Shown in pieces: positions 1 to 11,399 of a stretch of DNA of 64,000 bases (within the stretch, counting starts at the first letter, position 1; each line of letters opens with the position of its first letter). The notes below the pieces were generated by a model. The model was not told the origin of the DNA, ran no database searches, and saw only the letters and a program-made list of their open reading frames with translations. Source of the stretch: Euglena gracilis (lineage: Eukaryota; Euglenida; Euglenophyceae; Euglenales); assembly GCA_039621445.1 (NCBI GenBank), contig CP154956.1, forward strand, positions 86,304,251 through 86,368,250, in the 5' to 3' direction. Position numbers and translations under genes: made by a program.

Positions 1-252
1 CCCAGGGAGGCCGAAATTGGGGGGGAGGTACATAATGGGGGGAGGTACACAATGGGGGGGGGTACCCAGGTCCCATTCCCAGACCCGACCGAACAGCCCA
101 AAAGGGGTCATTTTTGACAACTTTTTGGATGGTTGCAATAAATGGTCAATTTTCAGCACATTTGCCAAATATCACTTTTTGAAAACGTCCGAAAAACGTC
201 GATTTTTCAGCACTTTTTGGGAAATTCTTTAGAAAAAGTGTTATGACAGTGA
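1..252. repeat. Direct repeat, left copy
   Basis: This block of about 250 bp recurs in the same orientation at 828-1084 with few differences. Both copies start at CCCAGGGAGGCCGAAATTGG and end near GTGTTATGACAGTGAGC. It contains short GGGGGGAGGTACA(C/T)AATGG motifs and an AT-rich half. No credible coding frame is visible. The pair could be the ends of a short retro-element or a segmental duplication; no primer-binding site or polypurine tract was seen between them. Confidence 0.8.
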
Positions 253-756
253 GCTACCCCCCCCATTGAAACCGTGTATGGGGGCTCTGGTTTCACGCCC
301 GAACCGGCGTCCAGGACGCCGGTTCGGGCGGGAAATTTCCTGCCCGAACCGGCGTCCTGGACGCCGGTTCGGGCTTAAACCGGCGTCTGGGGGACCCAAA
401 ATAAAAAGTGCCAAAAAGTGTCCAAAAGGGTTTGTAGACAGGTGGCAATCATATTTGAGCAGTTTTTGGGTGGTCTTGGGCCAAAAATTGGGGGTTATGG
501 AGGAAAAGTTTCCTTTTGGCCAATTTTGGAGAATTTCTGAAGTAGAATACCACGCAGCATGCCAGAAATCTAAGGCCATCTGCTGAAAGCCCTTGAGAAG
601 AGCTTTCGATCGATGGGCAACATGGCAGCTGAAAAGTGGAATTTCAGATATGCAAATGGGGTCCGAAAAATGCGGAAAAATGCGATCGCTGATTTTGAGA
701 GCGCTTTGCAATCTGGCTGAGTTCTGTGGGTACCAAGCGAAAGGTGTTGGCGAGAC

Positions 757-788
<32 letters not shown>

Positions 789-827
789 GTATATATGTAC
801 CATCCCCCCCCCCAATATATACCTCCC
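253..827. repeat. Spacer between the direct repeats, with repeat fragments
   Basis: The spacer holds the tandem palindromes at 297-374 and a CT microsatellite at 757-784. A fragment near 540-640 recurs in inverted orientation near 4735-4850; it contains the repeated stretch CATCGATCGAAAGC. Nothing coding is seen. Confidence 0.6.
297..374. repeat. Two tandem 33-bp perfect palindromes
   Basis: Positions 297-329 and 342-374 each form a perfect GC-rich hairpin of GCCCGAACCGGCGTCC plus its complement around a single central base. A 12-bp spacer separates them. The central base differs between units (A in one, T in the other). A related half unit lies near 5029-5048. Confidence 0.9.
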
Positions 828-1084
828 CCAGGGAGGCCGAAATTGGGGGGGAGGTACATAATGGGGGGGAGGTACACAATGGGGGGGGGTACCCAGGTCC
901 CATTCCTAGACCTGACCGAGCAGCCCAAAAGGGGGTCATTCTTGGCAACTTTTTGGATGTTCGCACTAAATGGTCAATTTTCAGCACATTTGCCAAATAT
1001 CACTTTTTGAAAACGTCCCAAAAACGTCGATTTTTGAGCACTTTTTTGGGAAATTCTTTAGAAAAAGTGTTATGACAGTGAGCC
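828..1084. repeat. Direct repeat, right copy
   Basis: This is the second copy of the 1-252 block in direct orientation. After it come short runs of CCCCCCCATTATGTACC and its complement, which form a small inverted repeat at about 1085-1150. Confidence 0.8.
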
Positions 1085-1158
1085 ACCATCCCCCCCCATT
1101 ATGTACCTCCCCCCCAAGGGGTACATAATGGGGGGGGTACATAATGGGGGGGATGGTA

Positions 1159-1298
1159 TACATAATATTAAGTATATATATTATATATACGTATATATGT
1201 ATATATATATTATATATGAATATATATTATATGTGTATATATATTATATATTTGTGTATATATACACATATATATAATATATATATACACATATACTC
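1159..1298. repeat. TA-rich microsatellite
   Basis: This is alternating TA/TATATG sequence with no coding content. Similar tracts lie at 1527-1590, 11897-12092 and 12455-12600. Confidence 0.9.
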
Positions 1299-1339
1299 CC
1301 CCAGACACCCCCAGGACCCCCCCCCCAAGACCCCCCAGG

Positions 1340-1790
1340 ACCCCCCAGGACAGGGTCCTGGGGGGGGGGGGGACCGGCCATAAGTGCTGTTGGGGGGATG
1401 TAGTTGTTTGGTTTCAGTCGTGCGGTCCTGGTGATTTCAGTTGTGTCTTGGTCACATTTCTGTCTTTACCACAATTTCAGCTCTTGTTGAGCTCTGGGAC
1501 ACCAGTCCCCACACCTTTGCGTGTGTACATATATATATATATAATATATATATATATATATGTATATATGTATATATATGTATACATAAATAAATATGTA
1601 CACACGCAAAGGTGTGGGGACTGGTGTCCCAGAGCTCAACAAGAGCTGAAATTGTGGTAAAGACAGAAATGTGACCAAGACACAACTGAAATCACCAGGA
1701 CCGCACGACTGAAACCGAACAACTACATACCGCCAACAGCACTTATGGCCGGTCACCCCCCCCCCCCCAGGACCCTGTCCTGGGGGGTCC
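1340..1790. repeat. Palindromic (hairpin) element around a TA microsatellite
   Basis: The left arm (about 1340-1530) and right arm (about 1597-1790) are reverse complements over roughly 190 bp. Landmarks include CACCTTTGCGTGTGTACATA on the left and its complement on the right. The loop is a TA microsatellite. The arms begin in G/C runs around an AGGACCCTGTCCT core. The structure is that of a foldback or MITE-like element. It has no coding capacity. Confidence 0.85.
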
Positions 1791-2140
1791 TGGGGGGGGG
1801 GCTTGGGGGGGGGGGCCTGGGGGGGCCTGGGGGGGTGTGGGGGAGCGCTGGGGGGTTCCTGGGGGGTCTTGGGGGGTCCTGGGGGGGTCCCGCAACTTTT
1901 TGGCAAAATTTTGCAGCACAAGATGAGGTTATTTTGAAGCCTGGGGGGGTCCGGGGGGGGGGGGGGGCGGGAGCCCCCCCCCGGTAGCGGGCGCCTTCGG
2001 CGCCCGGAACTCCTCGGTCAGTGGGTCATGTGGGTACCGCCCCCCGGTGGGTCCTGGGGGGTTCCTGGGGGGGGGGGTCCTGGGGGGTCCTGGGGGGTGG
2101 GGTCCTGGGGGGGGGGCCTGGGGGGGCCATGACTCGCTAA
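1745..2140. repeat. G-run block with GGTCCTGGGG units
   Basis: Dense runs of 4-12 G occur in degenerate GGTCCTGGGGGG units. A related block at about 22,275-22,530 shares the flanks GTTATTYT-AAG and CCGGTGGGTCCTGGGGG. The plus strand has very high potential for G-quadruplexes. Long frames here are Gly/Pro translations of the repeat. Confidence 0.8.
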
Positions 2141-2400
2141 CAGGGTCCCCGGGATCTTTTTTTCACCACAGCAGCTGCTTTTGCATCTCAGCAACGAAAA
2201 ACTCCAGGGATGGAGGGGCTTGCGGACTGGCCTCCCACACGAGGTTTTGCTGCTTGGCCATGGAGAATGATCCATGGGAAAATAAGGAATCCAAATTTTC
2301 CTTTTCACAACGGTCAACTGACATTACACCTGGCGTCTGAAATGTTTGCCCACAACTGGCAAAAATATTTGACCCAACCTGTCAAAAACACGCCCAGCGC

Positions 2401-2760
2401 CTAGGGGGTGTCTGGGACGCGGGGGGGACGCGGGCGGGGACGCGGGAGGGGGGGGGACGGGGGGCAGACGGCATTTTTGGGACAGTGAAATTAGGAATTT
2501 GCGGTGAGAAAATTTTGGCCAAATTAGGATTCTACCACAACAAATTAGGACAAACCCACCCCAAATTAGGAATCACCCACCGCAAGTTAGGAATCACCCA
2601 CACCAAATTAGGAATCACCAACCTCAAATTTGCCTGAAATTAGGAATCAGCCTCCTAAAATTGGCTGTCTTGAGAACAAAATTTTGGTTCCAAAGTGGGA
2701 CGCGGGGGGGGGGGGGGCGCGGGGGGGGGGGGCGCGGGGGGGACGCGGGGGAGACACCCC
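2401..2760. repeat. GGGGGACGCGGG block plus degenerate AAATTAGGAATC repeats
   Basis: G-rich GGGACGCG arrays (2401-2470 and 2695-2755) flank degenerate repeats of about 20-25 bp built on AAATTAGGAATCACC(A/C)ACC. A second copy lies at 6470-6760 with the same order. It has no gene. Confidence 0.8.
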
Positions 2761-3374
2761 CCTAGGGTGGTGACATTCGTGAAAAGTGGTCAGAAAGAAA
2801 AGTGAAAAATTGTGAAATTTCGTGAAATTTCAGGGGTCAGAAATTTCAGTCACCACCCTACCAGCGCCCTCAAAAAAATTTGCCCAAAGTTCTCAAAATT
2901 TTTTGCACTGCGCCGCCAAAAATATTTGCACTTCCTCAAAATACATATGTACGGTGGTTTTTTTTGCCGTTTTTTTTGTGGTTTTCATCAAGAAAACGGC
3001 GCCCCTCTAAGAAACGGACGCCTGTCTTGGAAACCATTCTATTGTAACGGACGCCTGTCTTGAAAACCGTTCCTTTGTAACGGCGCCCCTGCGCCCCTGC
3101 TAATACCCGTTACACCTAACGCCTGAAATTTTCGCACTTCACACCGTATATTTTTGCACTTCCGGTCAATTTTTTTGCACTTTATCTCAAAAATGTTTGC
3201 ACTTTATCCCAAATATTTGCCTCCATTCCGAAAATTTTTGCAGTTGGATCAGGATGGTGCTTGTAGTGGAGCCGGGTACGGGACACTGGGGGGGGGGGTA
3301 ATCCCATAGCCCCCCAAATACAGTTGTCGCCCTCTATTCTTAATGATTAATTCTCGTTTGTGAAAAATCTTGGT
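2761..3374. other. AT-rich intergenic sequence, no gene seen
   Basis: TTTTTGCACTT motifs are scattered through this stretch. They also appear near 36,215-36,370 and 37,500-37,740, which suggests another dispersed repeat. No exon-like reading frame with splice signals was found. Confidence 0.5.
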
Positions 3375-3870
3375 TTAGTTCCCTGAACGTTTTGACAGGG
3401 TTTCATGAAATTTTTGGGTGTGGGGGGGCCTCAACCCCCCCCCCCCCCCGGAGCGGCGCGCATAGCCCAGGGCAGAACGGGAATCGGCCAAACAGCCAGG
3501 GTGGGTGGGGAGTCGACCCCCCCCCCCTGCATGGTGGGGGTGGGGTAGAAACCCCCCACCTCTTCCCATAATTCCAGGAGCACCATTTTTGGACCCTAAA
3601 AATTTTTTTCCGGCACCTTCGGCACCAGGTGTTTTTTGGACCCATTTTGGGACCATACGGGAGTCCCCCAAAATTCCCCCAAATACCCAAATACCCAAAT
3701 ACCGAAATACCCCCTTTTTTCCACCCCTTCCAAAATTCATTATTTTCGCAAAGATTTTGATTTTGAGAAGTTTTTGAACCAAAAAATGTTGTTGAAAATC
3801 CAAAAGACTTCCATGAAAAAAAACCTCAGTAAAATTTGATTGTGCCAAAAGTTGGTCCACTTGGTTTTTT
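3375..3870. repeat. Dispersed repeat family A, copy 1
   Basis: Hallmarks are GAACGGGAATCGGCCAAACA, a GGTCGACCCCCCC(C)TGCATGGTGGGGG core and GTTGTTGAAAATCCA near the right end. Other copies lie at about 14,640-15,172 and 34,195-34,560, with a fragment at 47,590-47,680. The open frames inside are Pro/Gly-rich and are not conserved in frame between copies. Confidence 0.75.
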
Positions 3871-4073
3871 GACCTTCGTTTTTTTTACACCCCCTCTTTA
3901 AAGACTACCAATCTTTAAAACCTGAAAATTTTGGGAGTTTTTTTTGTGAAAAAACGTAGTTTTCCATCAAAAAATCATGTATTTTGGGTTCATTTTTTGA
4001 AAAAAATCAAAAAAATTCCTCGGCCAAAATCCCCGTTTTCCCAAGGGGGTGTCTGGGACGCGGGGGGGACGAG

Positions 4074-4215
4074 GGGGGGCAGGGTTGGGCAATTAACCGT
4101 TATTATTGGGGTCAAGCGATTAACCATGGTTAACTGGGGGTCAACAAGCGATTAACCAATTTTCAATTAACTGTGCCTTTCCCTCGATTAATCTCGATTA
4201 ACCGCCACAAAAAAA
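4074..4215. repeat. GATTAACC-motif repeat
   Basis: CGATTAACC and ACCATGGTTAA motifs recur several times in both orientations. A second cluster lies at 6,335-6,465. The stretch is non-coding. Confidence 0.7.
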
Positions 4216-4528
4216 ATTCAAAGTGTCCCTACCCTTGAGTAGTGTTGTGCACCTTGCCAAATTGGTGCCTGAAAACATCATCCCCAAACCAGAGCTTAGA
4301 CTCTCATTCATTGGGTGGATCATGAGCCAAACAAACGAAAAAAATGAAAACCACACGAATCTCCGTTGCCGAGTCTAATGGGTCTAATGGGTCAGATAGC
4401 CAAGTGCGCGTAAATTCATTCGCACAAACATGAGCGCATCAATGGAGCAATCAATAAGGGGATTGCGCAAATCACTGGGGTCACAGCTTCTTTCATCTGA
4501 TGACAATTACCACCCCTCCTCCGAAGGG

Positions 4529-5719
4529 TTGTAACCGTGTTTAGAGGCCCGGCGCCTGCCCTGTATTTCGTGGCTATGAACACGAACACGGAAAACAGGG
4601 CATATTTTCTTAACCCGGCAATATGCCCTGTTTTTTGTGGTAAGGTGAACACGAAAAACAGGGCATATTGCCGTGTTCAGGTTTTTCTCCCAAAATTTAA
4701 GACCGGCCGATTGAAGTTTTCACACATCTGGTGCCATGTTACCCATCGATCGAAAGCCCTTCTCAATCACCAGCCATGTTGCCCATCGATCGAAAGCTCT
4801 TCTCAAGGGCTTTCAGCAGATGGCCTTAGATTTCAGCCGTGTTGCATGGTACTCTATTTCAAAAATTCCCCAAATTTGGCCAAATGGAAATTGTTGCACA
4901 AAATACCCCAATATCTGGCCAAATACCCCCCAAAAACTGCTCAGATGTGATTACCACATCTCTACTAACCATTTTGGACACTTTTTGGCACTTTTATTTT
5001 GGGTCCCCTGGACGCCGTCTTCCTGCCCGAACCGGCGTTCTGGACGTTTGGCCCCAGCTTTCTTTGCCATTTTTCAAAAACAGACTGAGGAAGAACACAA
5101 TGAGTACAAATAAATAAAGCAAATGGCACAAGAACGTTTTCCAGGACGCCGTGGCCATGGTTTGGGGCATTGGGACATCATTTTCATTCACTGGTTCCTT
5201 ACCACGAAAAACAGGGCATACCGTGTCCCCCCCCAGTTAGTCACCCCCTTGGGAGGGGAATTTGGCCAAGGGTGACTAATAGGGGGGGGGTGACTAACTC
5301 GGGGGGGGGGGTCAATTTAGGCCAAATTTTGCCCCCCTGTCCCAATTCTTGGGGGTTTCCAGGTTGCTTTGGGCATTCCAGGGCACTTTTCGTGGATGGC
5401 AACCATCAAAAAAATTTCCGATGGCCAAATTCGGTGTTTTTTTTTAAAGAAAACTATTTCCCTTCAAAATTTTTTTTTGCCTGGGGCCCAAGGGTGAGTG
5501 ACAGGGGGGGGTGACTAACTGGGGGGGGGGGCATGGTATTTTCTTAACCCGGCAATATGGCCTGTTTTTTTTTGTGGTAAGGTGAACACGAAAAACAGGG
5601 CATATTGCCGGGTTTAGGAATTTTCCAGGAAAATCAACAAAAAAGTGCCTGAAACCATGGCGTGAAGCATACCCACGAAATACAGGGCAGGCGCCGGGCC
5701 TCTGTAAACACGGTTACAA
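4529..5719. mobile_element. TIR element, copy 1
   Basis: The terminal inverted repeats run about 43 bp: TTGTAACCGTGTTTAGAGGC through the CCTGTATTTCGTGG motif on the left, with the complement at 5,675-5,719. Internal GGGCATATTGCCG and AACACGAAAAACAGGGC repeats occur in both orientations. A related copy lies at about 34,570-35,682. No transposase frame was found and no clear target duplication was seen, so this is probably a non-autonomous DNA transposon of unassigned superfamily. Confidence 0.75.
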
Positions 5720-5731
5720 AAAATTTGTGGG

Positions 5732-5817
5732 CCATAACCCGTATTCAGGCCGTATAACGGGTCAAGGGCGCCTTCGGCGCCCTTGACCCGTTATACGGCC
5801 TGAATACGGGTTATGGG
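5732..5817. repeat. Perfect 86-bp palindrome
   Basis: Arms of about 41 bp (CCATAACCCGTATTCAGGCC onward) close on a GGCGCC-TTCG-GGCGCC tip. The TTCG tetraloop tip recurs in many other hairpins of this window. The arm sequence recurs at about 35,697-35,730, beside the second TIR element copy. Confidence 0.9.
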
Positions 5818-6330
5818 GCGATGGCAGTACAGTTGGGGTTTTTTGGGGACCCCCCCCCCCCCCCCCCCGGTACAGTTGGGATTTTTGGGACCCCCCCCCC
5901 CACTGCCGAACGGTCAGAGACAGATGGCCTTTTTGGACCAAAAATGGCCTTTTTGGACCAAAAAAAGGCCATAAAAATTTTTTCCGGCGCCTTCGGCGCC
6001 GGTTTTTGGCCAATTTTTGAGGGGGGGGGTTGGCAGTACAGTTGGGACCCCAGGACCCTCCCCCCCCCTGTGTTGAGACAGTACAGCAAAAAGTGCCAAA
6101 AAATGCAAAAAAATCAGACCTCGGGACCCCCCCTCCCCCCCCCCTGCCAAAGCCCCTATGCCCACGATTTTTATATAATGTTCGGTGTTGCAGTTGAAAA
6201 TTGCCTCTTTTCCAAAAGGGAACTTCAATTACCCACACAACGAGGTCCATCCCCCACCCGGTGTCTAAGTCCCCAAAGGGTAGAGAAATGTTCCCAACCC
6301 CAAGACATCTTTGATTCCTGCAAAAAAAAA
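5818..6330. repeat. GGCAGTACAGTTGGG repeats and C runs
   Basis: Three copies of GTACAGTTGGG lie next to C/G runs, and a GGCGCCTTCGGCGCC hairpin lies at about 5,988-6,002. No exon is supported. Confidence 0.5.
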
Positions 6331-6469
6331 AAGTCGATTAACTAGGGGGGCCACAAGCGATTAACCGTTTTTCGATTAACCATGGTTAATTGTCCCCCCA
6401 CAAACGATCGATTAACTGGGGGGGTCACAAGCGATTAACCGTTTTTCGATTAACCATCCAACCCTGGGG

Positions 6470-6760
6470 GGGGGGACGCGGGGGAGACGCCATTTTGGGG
6501 ACGGTGAAATTAGGAATTTGCTACAAGAAAATTTTAGCCAAATTAGGATTCTACCACAACAAATCAGGAATCATCCACCGCAAGTTAGGAATCACCCACA
6601 CCAAATTAGGAATCACCAACCTCAAATTTGCCTGAAATTAGGAATCAGCCTCTTAAATTTTGCTGTCTCGAGAGCAAAATTTTGGTTCCAAAGTGGGACG
6701 CGGGGGGGACGCGGGGGGGGGGGGACGCGGGGGGGACGCGGGGGAGACACCCCCCAAAAT
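6470..6760. repeat. GGGACGCGGG plus AAATTAGGAATC repeats, copy 2
   Basis: Same architecture as 2,401-2,760, in the same orientation and at high similarity: a G-rich ACGCG array, degenerate AAATTAGGAATC repeats, then another ACGCG array. Confidence 0.8.
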
Positions 6761-7295
6761 TTGTGAAAATGTTGTGGTGGGTGGGGGGGGGGTCGACCCC
6801 CAACCAGGCCTTCCCATTCTGCAAAAAAAAAAGGCCAAAATGACCACTTTTTGGACCCGAAAATCACCGATTCTTAGGACGCGTGCCCCCCCCCCCTTCA
6901 GCTGTGCCTAACCTCTGAGACATGGAGACATACATCGATCAACCACAGCACTTGTGATCTCGACTTGCTTGTGTGTCACATATGTTTCAGTACGCTGCAC
7001 GGAAAGGGAACAGATTTGAAATGAAGGGGGAAATGCGCTGCTAGCCCAGCCTCGAAAAAAAATGCACAAAAAATGTGCAAAAATGTTCAAATCTGAGAGG
7101 AAAAGCACAAAAATCACGAAAATGCAAAAAATGAACATGCAAAAAGGGCACCAAGGTTACAAGAATTGTATGAATTCAAATGTGCTGAAAAAAGTCAGAA
7201 ACATCAATGAAAAAAAAATGTGCAAAAAATGCAAAAACACACTTTTTTGAAAAAAATGATGCATTTTTTCACATTTTTTTTGCGCCCTCCCCCCC

Positions 7296-7530
7296 TGTCC
7301 CCCCCTTTGCACTTTGGACCGTCGTTTGGCTCTGCAAACACGTTTTGTAAGCATAACGTGAAGGAAATTGCCAAAACCCAAGATTTTTTTGTGGAGGCAG
7401 CCCAGCCCAGTATGGCAGGTAGCTTGGCAGGTGGGTGGGCATTTTTTTATGATGGCATGGGGCAGCAGATGTTTGAGAGATATGGAAATGTCACCGAAAC
7501 TGGCATGTTTCCCTTCTGGGGTGGGGGACA
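7296..7530 (+). pseudogene. Coding-like fragment, function unknown
   Basis: The plus frame spanning this stretch has mixed, non-repetitive composition, with GNVTETGMFPFWGG near its end, unlike the homopolymer frames around it. No domain is recognised. Good splice borders were not identified, and the frame runs into a G run at about 7,545. It may be an exon, a captured gene fragment or chance. Confidence 0.2.
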
Positions 7531-8426
7531 CTTTGGGGGTGTTGGGGTCGGGGGGGGGGGGTCGCGGTGGGGAGAAAGGTTTTGCGGCAAATGATGTGTG
7601 ACTTGTGTGACGTCATTCTTTCCTGTAATTCTTAGATCCCAATCAAGGATTTGCGTGCAATTTGGGTCCAAAAATAGGTACAATTAGGAACTTAAGACAA
7701 TTTTCTCTCACTTTTGATTCCTAATTGAGTGGCAGATTCCAAATCATGTGAATTTCTTGTACTTTTGGAATCCCGGATCGGTTTTAGAGTGGGGTCGCGG
7801 GGGGGGGGGTCGCGAGGGAAACACCCCCTTTGGGGGGTGAGGGTGAAAAATTTCTGGCAAGGTGGGCTAGGCACAGCGTGGCAAAGGGTCTGGTGGGGGA
7901 AGGTGATACAAACAACGGCGCATACTGTTGTAGGAAGGCTTGGCTTTGCACTGGTGCCACAGCCCATAAATCACATTGCGGAGATGTCCTAATAAACAAA
8001 AAAGGCACAAACAAAAAAAAGCTTGAACTCAACATGCAAAGGCTTCATCAGCGGGGAGATTGGCAATCACGTCCCGAAAAGGCAAGAAATCTTTCAGCGA
8101 TCTAAGGAATTTTCCATCCTTCCCAACATTTTGGGTGATCAAAAAATAAAATCAAAATGGTTCGTTTTCAAAAGAATCTTTGACCACCCAAATGAGCAAA
8201 AGTGGAAAAATGAGGTTTTTTAGGGGCAAATGGCAGATTGAGCACCAGTTGGCTGTTTTTGGGCTCGGTTTCTGTGGCACCCAAAATGGAGGTTCAAAAA
8301 TAAGAACCACTCTTGAAAAAAAATGTAAAATAGCAAATGAGAGAGAAAAAAAAACTTTTCTTGCACAAACACACGTTATTCTGTCGGCAGCGATCCCCGA
8401 CAATAGGGCAAGAGAAAGACACTGTT
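7531..8426. other. Low-repeat intergenic sequence
   Basis: This stretch has fewer repeats than its surroundings. It includes a GGGGTCGCGGGGGGG motif at 7,792-7,810 and an AT-rich segment at 8,100-8,350. No exon with both splice signals was found. Confidence 0.4.
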
Positions 8427-8544
8427 GCAGTTGTGCCAGGTACGAGCTGCGCGCGCCCCCAGTGGCCGTGGCCGCAAGGCGACGACGCAGCTCGTTGGTT
8501 GTCCCCTCCAACCTGGCTCTAGATCTAAATGCTTTATGCCATTA
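8427..8544 (+). CDS. Candidate terminal exon (strand uncertain)
   Basis: A GC-rich island sits in AT-rich DNA. On plus, a frame follows GTTGTGCCAG, passes through an AVAARRRRSS stretch and stops at TAA (8,542-8,544). On minus, the overlapping frame reads NELRRRLAATATGG and also stays open, followed by a GTACCT that could be a donor. Composition argues that one strand is coding, but the sequence does not decide which. No family is recognised. Confidence 0.3.
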
Positions 8545-8560
8545 AACTTATAAAGATTTA

Positions 8561-9560
8561 TTCTTCCACTTTAACATTATCAAATGACACCAGTTTCAGT
8601 GGTTTATTAAAATGAATTATTTTTGATATTATGAATTTGGACCATCATTAAAGAGGGACAACCCTAGACGAGAAAAAAAAATCAAAGAAAACTTTCAAAC
8701 ATAACCGAAATCAAAATCTTTTGATTTCGGGCATGTTTCCAATTTTTTTCACTGTTTTTGGCCGATTTTGGCTTGATTTTGCGTGGGTGGATGTGCGTTT
8801 ATTGCGGATTGTTTGTGAATGTTTATGTTTGTGTTTGTGAATGTTTATTGTGATTATTTGTTTGTCCCCCTCAGGGGTCACTAAGTGAATCTATGGCCGG
8901 CTCGGGCGAACTGAACTGGATGGGGAGAGGGGGTAAAAAACTGGGGGGTGCCCCGGTGAAGTTCAACGGTGAACGTTCACCGGGGGGGGGGTTGCCCTCA
9001 GCTGGTGAACTTCATTGGTGAACTTCACCGGTGAACTTCACCGTTTTGATGGTTGGGGGTGAAATTTTGATGGGAGAAATCATCATTTTGAGGTTGATGG
9101 CTCATGGACTTCCATCAAATTTTCTGAAACTTGCTAAAAATGCCATTTTCGGCATTTTCGACCATTTTTGGCCAAAAAAGTGCTCTTGTGGCGAACTTCA
9201 CCGGTGAAGTCCACCGTTGGGTAAGGCAGAGGGGGGGGACCCCCCAGTGAAGTTTCAAATGGTGAACTTCGTCCAAAATGACCAAAAGTCATTGCCTGAT
9301 TTCCAGTGTTTGTGGTTCCCCAGTCGGAGTTTCACATTTTCTTGCTAGCCATTAAAATTCTTCATTGGTATTCAGGGCTTCCCACAAGTTCATGCCACAA
9401 AAAATCACGAGCCATCAGGAACCATCACAAGTGGCCACAAACAACCATGAATAATTATGAATGACCAGTTGATCTTTGCTCATCACAAAGGAGCGCAGCC
9501 ATTGACTCTAGCCACTAGCCTACATCACATCTCATCCCGATCCCTGCTCTTCACATCTGG
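8561..9560. repeat. CACCGGTGAA-motif repeat region
   Basis: GTGAACTTCACCGGTGAA and shorter CACCGTT/CACCGGTG variants recur between 8,950 and 9,270. The rest is AT-rich and holds no supported gene. Confidence 0.55.
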
Positions 9561-9589
9561 CGCCAGGTACAACAATTCCTAGCATAGCT

Positions 9590-10110
9590 GGCGTTTTTTT
9601 TGTTTTTTTTGTTTCAAAAAAAACATGTTTTTTTTAAAAAAAAACGTGTTTTTTTTGGAGGCTAGGCGCGCCGCTCGGGGGGGTCCGGGACCCCCCCCCT
9701 CCCCCCCCCTGCGCGGCCCCTGCGCGGCCGCCCGCGCGGCCGCTCGCCCCCCCCCTGGACCCCCCCCTCCCCCCACTGTGCCTAGCATAGCCAAGAAAAA
9801 ATTTTTTGGTGAAAAAATCGCGATTTTTTGAGGCCCAAAAATGACCAAAAATGACCATTTTCGGACACAAAACGGCAAATTTGGGGGCCGCGCGCTCTGC
9901 GCGCGGCCAAAAAAGCATTTTTTTGGTCAAAAATGGCCAAAAAATGGCAAAAAATGTCCACTTTTTGGACCCGAAAATCACCGATTTTAGGATGCGTTCC
10001 GCCGGCGCGGCCGCCCTCGGACCCCCCTCCCCCCCCCTCCCCCCCGCGCGGCCGCCCGCGCGGCCGCTCGCCCCCCCCCCCCCCCCTCCCCCCACTGTGC
10101 CTAGCCTCCT
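9590..10110. repeat. GCGGCCGC-rich repeat block
   Basis: Two GCGCGGCCGCCCGCGCGGCC segments (9,710-9,760 and 10,045-10,075) each precede a C run and CCCCACTGTGCCTAGC. Between them lie CCAAAAATGACC repeats. It is a composite of direct repeats with no gene. Confidence 0.7.
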
Positions 10111-10128
10111 TTGACTTCGTTTTTATAC

Positions 10129-10232
10129 AAAAATCGACCGACACTAACAGATTCAGCAGGGGCGCCGGGCGCGAGCGAGCGAAGCGAGCCGCCCGGCGCC
10201 CCTGCTGAATCTGTTAGTGTCGGTCGATTTTT
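10129..10232. repeat. 104-bp palindrome, copy 1 of 5
   Basis: AAAAATCGACCGACACTAAC starts a near-perfect hairpin that closes around GCGAGCGAGCGAAGCGAGC. The far arm ends GTGTCGGTCGATTTTT. Copies lie at 15,175-15,278, 25,554-25,657, 25,697-25,800 and 27,082-27,185, nearly always next to the composite element. It is a strong cruciform former with no coding role visible. Confidence 0.9.
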
Positions 10233-10234
10233 CT

Positions 10235-11399
10235 AAAACCTATTTTGTCTGGGCCCGACGCCTGTCTTGATATTCATTCGACCGAACCGCCTGGACGGAA
10301 ATATGGTCAAAAAAGTGGTTTTTGGCCCATTAACGGGCGCCTGAATGGAAATCGACCGACACTAACGGGCGCCTGAATGGAAATCGACCGACACTAACGG
10401 GCGCCTGAATGGAAATCGACCGACACTAACGGGCGCCTGAATGGAAATCGACTGACATAAACGGTTTCCGATGTCTTGGAAATCGACCGACCTTTTGTGT
10501 CCTTTTTTGAATGCCCTTTTGTTCCGTTTCGGGACATTTTAGGTTTCAGCCTGAAATCCGTTAATGTCGACCCAACCTTTCTTCCTTTTCTTCGGAATTC
10601 CCTTTCTTCCATTTTCGGAATTCAAGCCTTTCTTCCATTTTGAAAGAAACAATCTCTACATCAAGAACTGTGTCTTAAACGCAGACTCTGCATTTTTTCG
10701 GAATGCATTTTTTCTTCCATTTTGACAAGAACAATCTCTATCTCAAGAACTGTGCCTAAAACGCAGACTCTGCATTTTTTTAGAAACACAGATTTTGACC
10801 AAAGCCATGTTGCCAGGAACACAGCCTTGCAATAGAATAGAATTGCAATACAGGCGTCGAGCCCAGAAAATAGGTTTAACGTGGCCAAATCACTCCTCAC
10901 CCAAAAGCTTTTCTTTCAGATAACCAGTGATAACAACTGGTTCAGGGCAAATTTGCCGAATGCTTTTTCTGAAGTTCCAGAAAATGATAATCTTCAGCTC
11001 CGTCCTTCCGTCTGTTCCATCCAAAGTTCAGCCAGCTGTGATCACCTGACCACAAAATTTGGTTTTTTTCTGGTCCCTCCACAACCCCATAGGAGGGTGA
11101 CGCCTCCACAACCCCATAGGACCAAAAATGTCTTCAAAAAAGGGAGATCCAAAATGTCCAAAAAAGTCACTGAAAATTCCCAATCTGACCAGCAACAGAT
11201 TTCAATGGAATGGAAATCGACCGACATAAACGGGCGCCTGAATGGAAATCGACTGACATAAACGGGCGCCTGAATGGAAATCGACTGACATAAACGGGCG
11301 CCTGAATGGAAATCGACCGACACAAACAATTTCAGGCTGAAATCCGTTAATGTCAGTAGAATTTCAAGACAGGCGTCGGGCCCAGAAAATAGGTTTTAA
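10235..11399 (+). mobile_element. Composite TIR element, copy 1
   Basis: The left end is AAAACCTATTTTGTCTGGGC and the right end is the complement of AAAACCTATTTTCTGGGCCC; both continue into CGACGCCTGTCTTGA, giving TIRs of about 40 bp. Inside are tandem 33-bp units (ATGGAAATCGACCGACA with AACGGGCGCCTGA) near both ends and a conserved unique middle around 10,660-11,215. Three more large copies exist. No transposase frame was seen, so it is likely non-autonomous. Confidence 0.8.

Noticed and set aside
241-996. A 251-codon minus frame
   Set aside because: It runs through palindromes, a CT microsatellite and repeat blocks; no domain and no conservation between the direct repeats.
1-1084. LTR retrotransposon from the two direct repeats
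   Set aside because: The spacer is under 600 bp, has no primer-binding site, polypurine tract or gag-pol frame, and no flanking duplication was read.
9634-10095. 153-codon minus frame rich in Gly/Arg/Ala
   Set aside because: It reads GCGGCCGC and C-run repeats; the frame is not kept between the two repeat halves.
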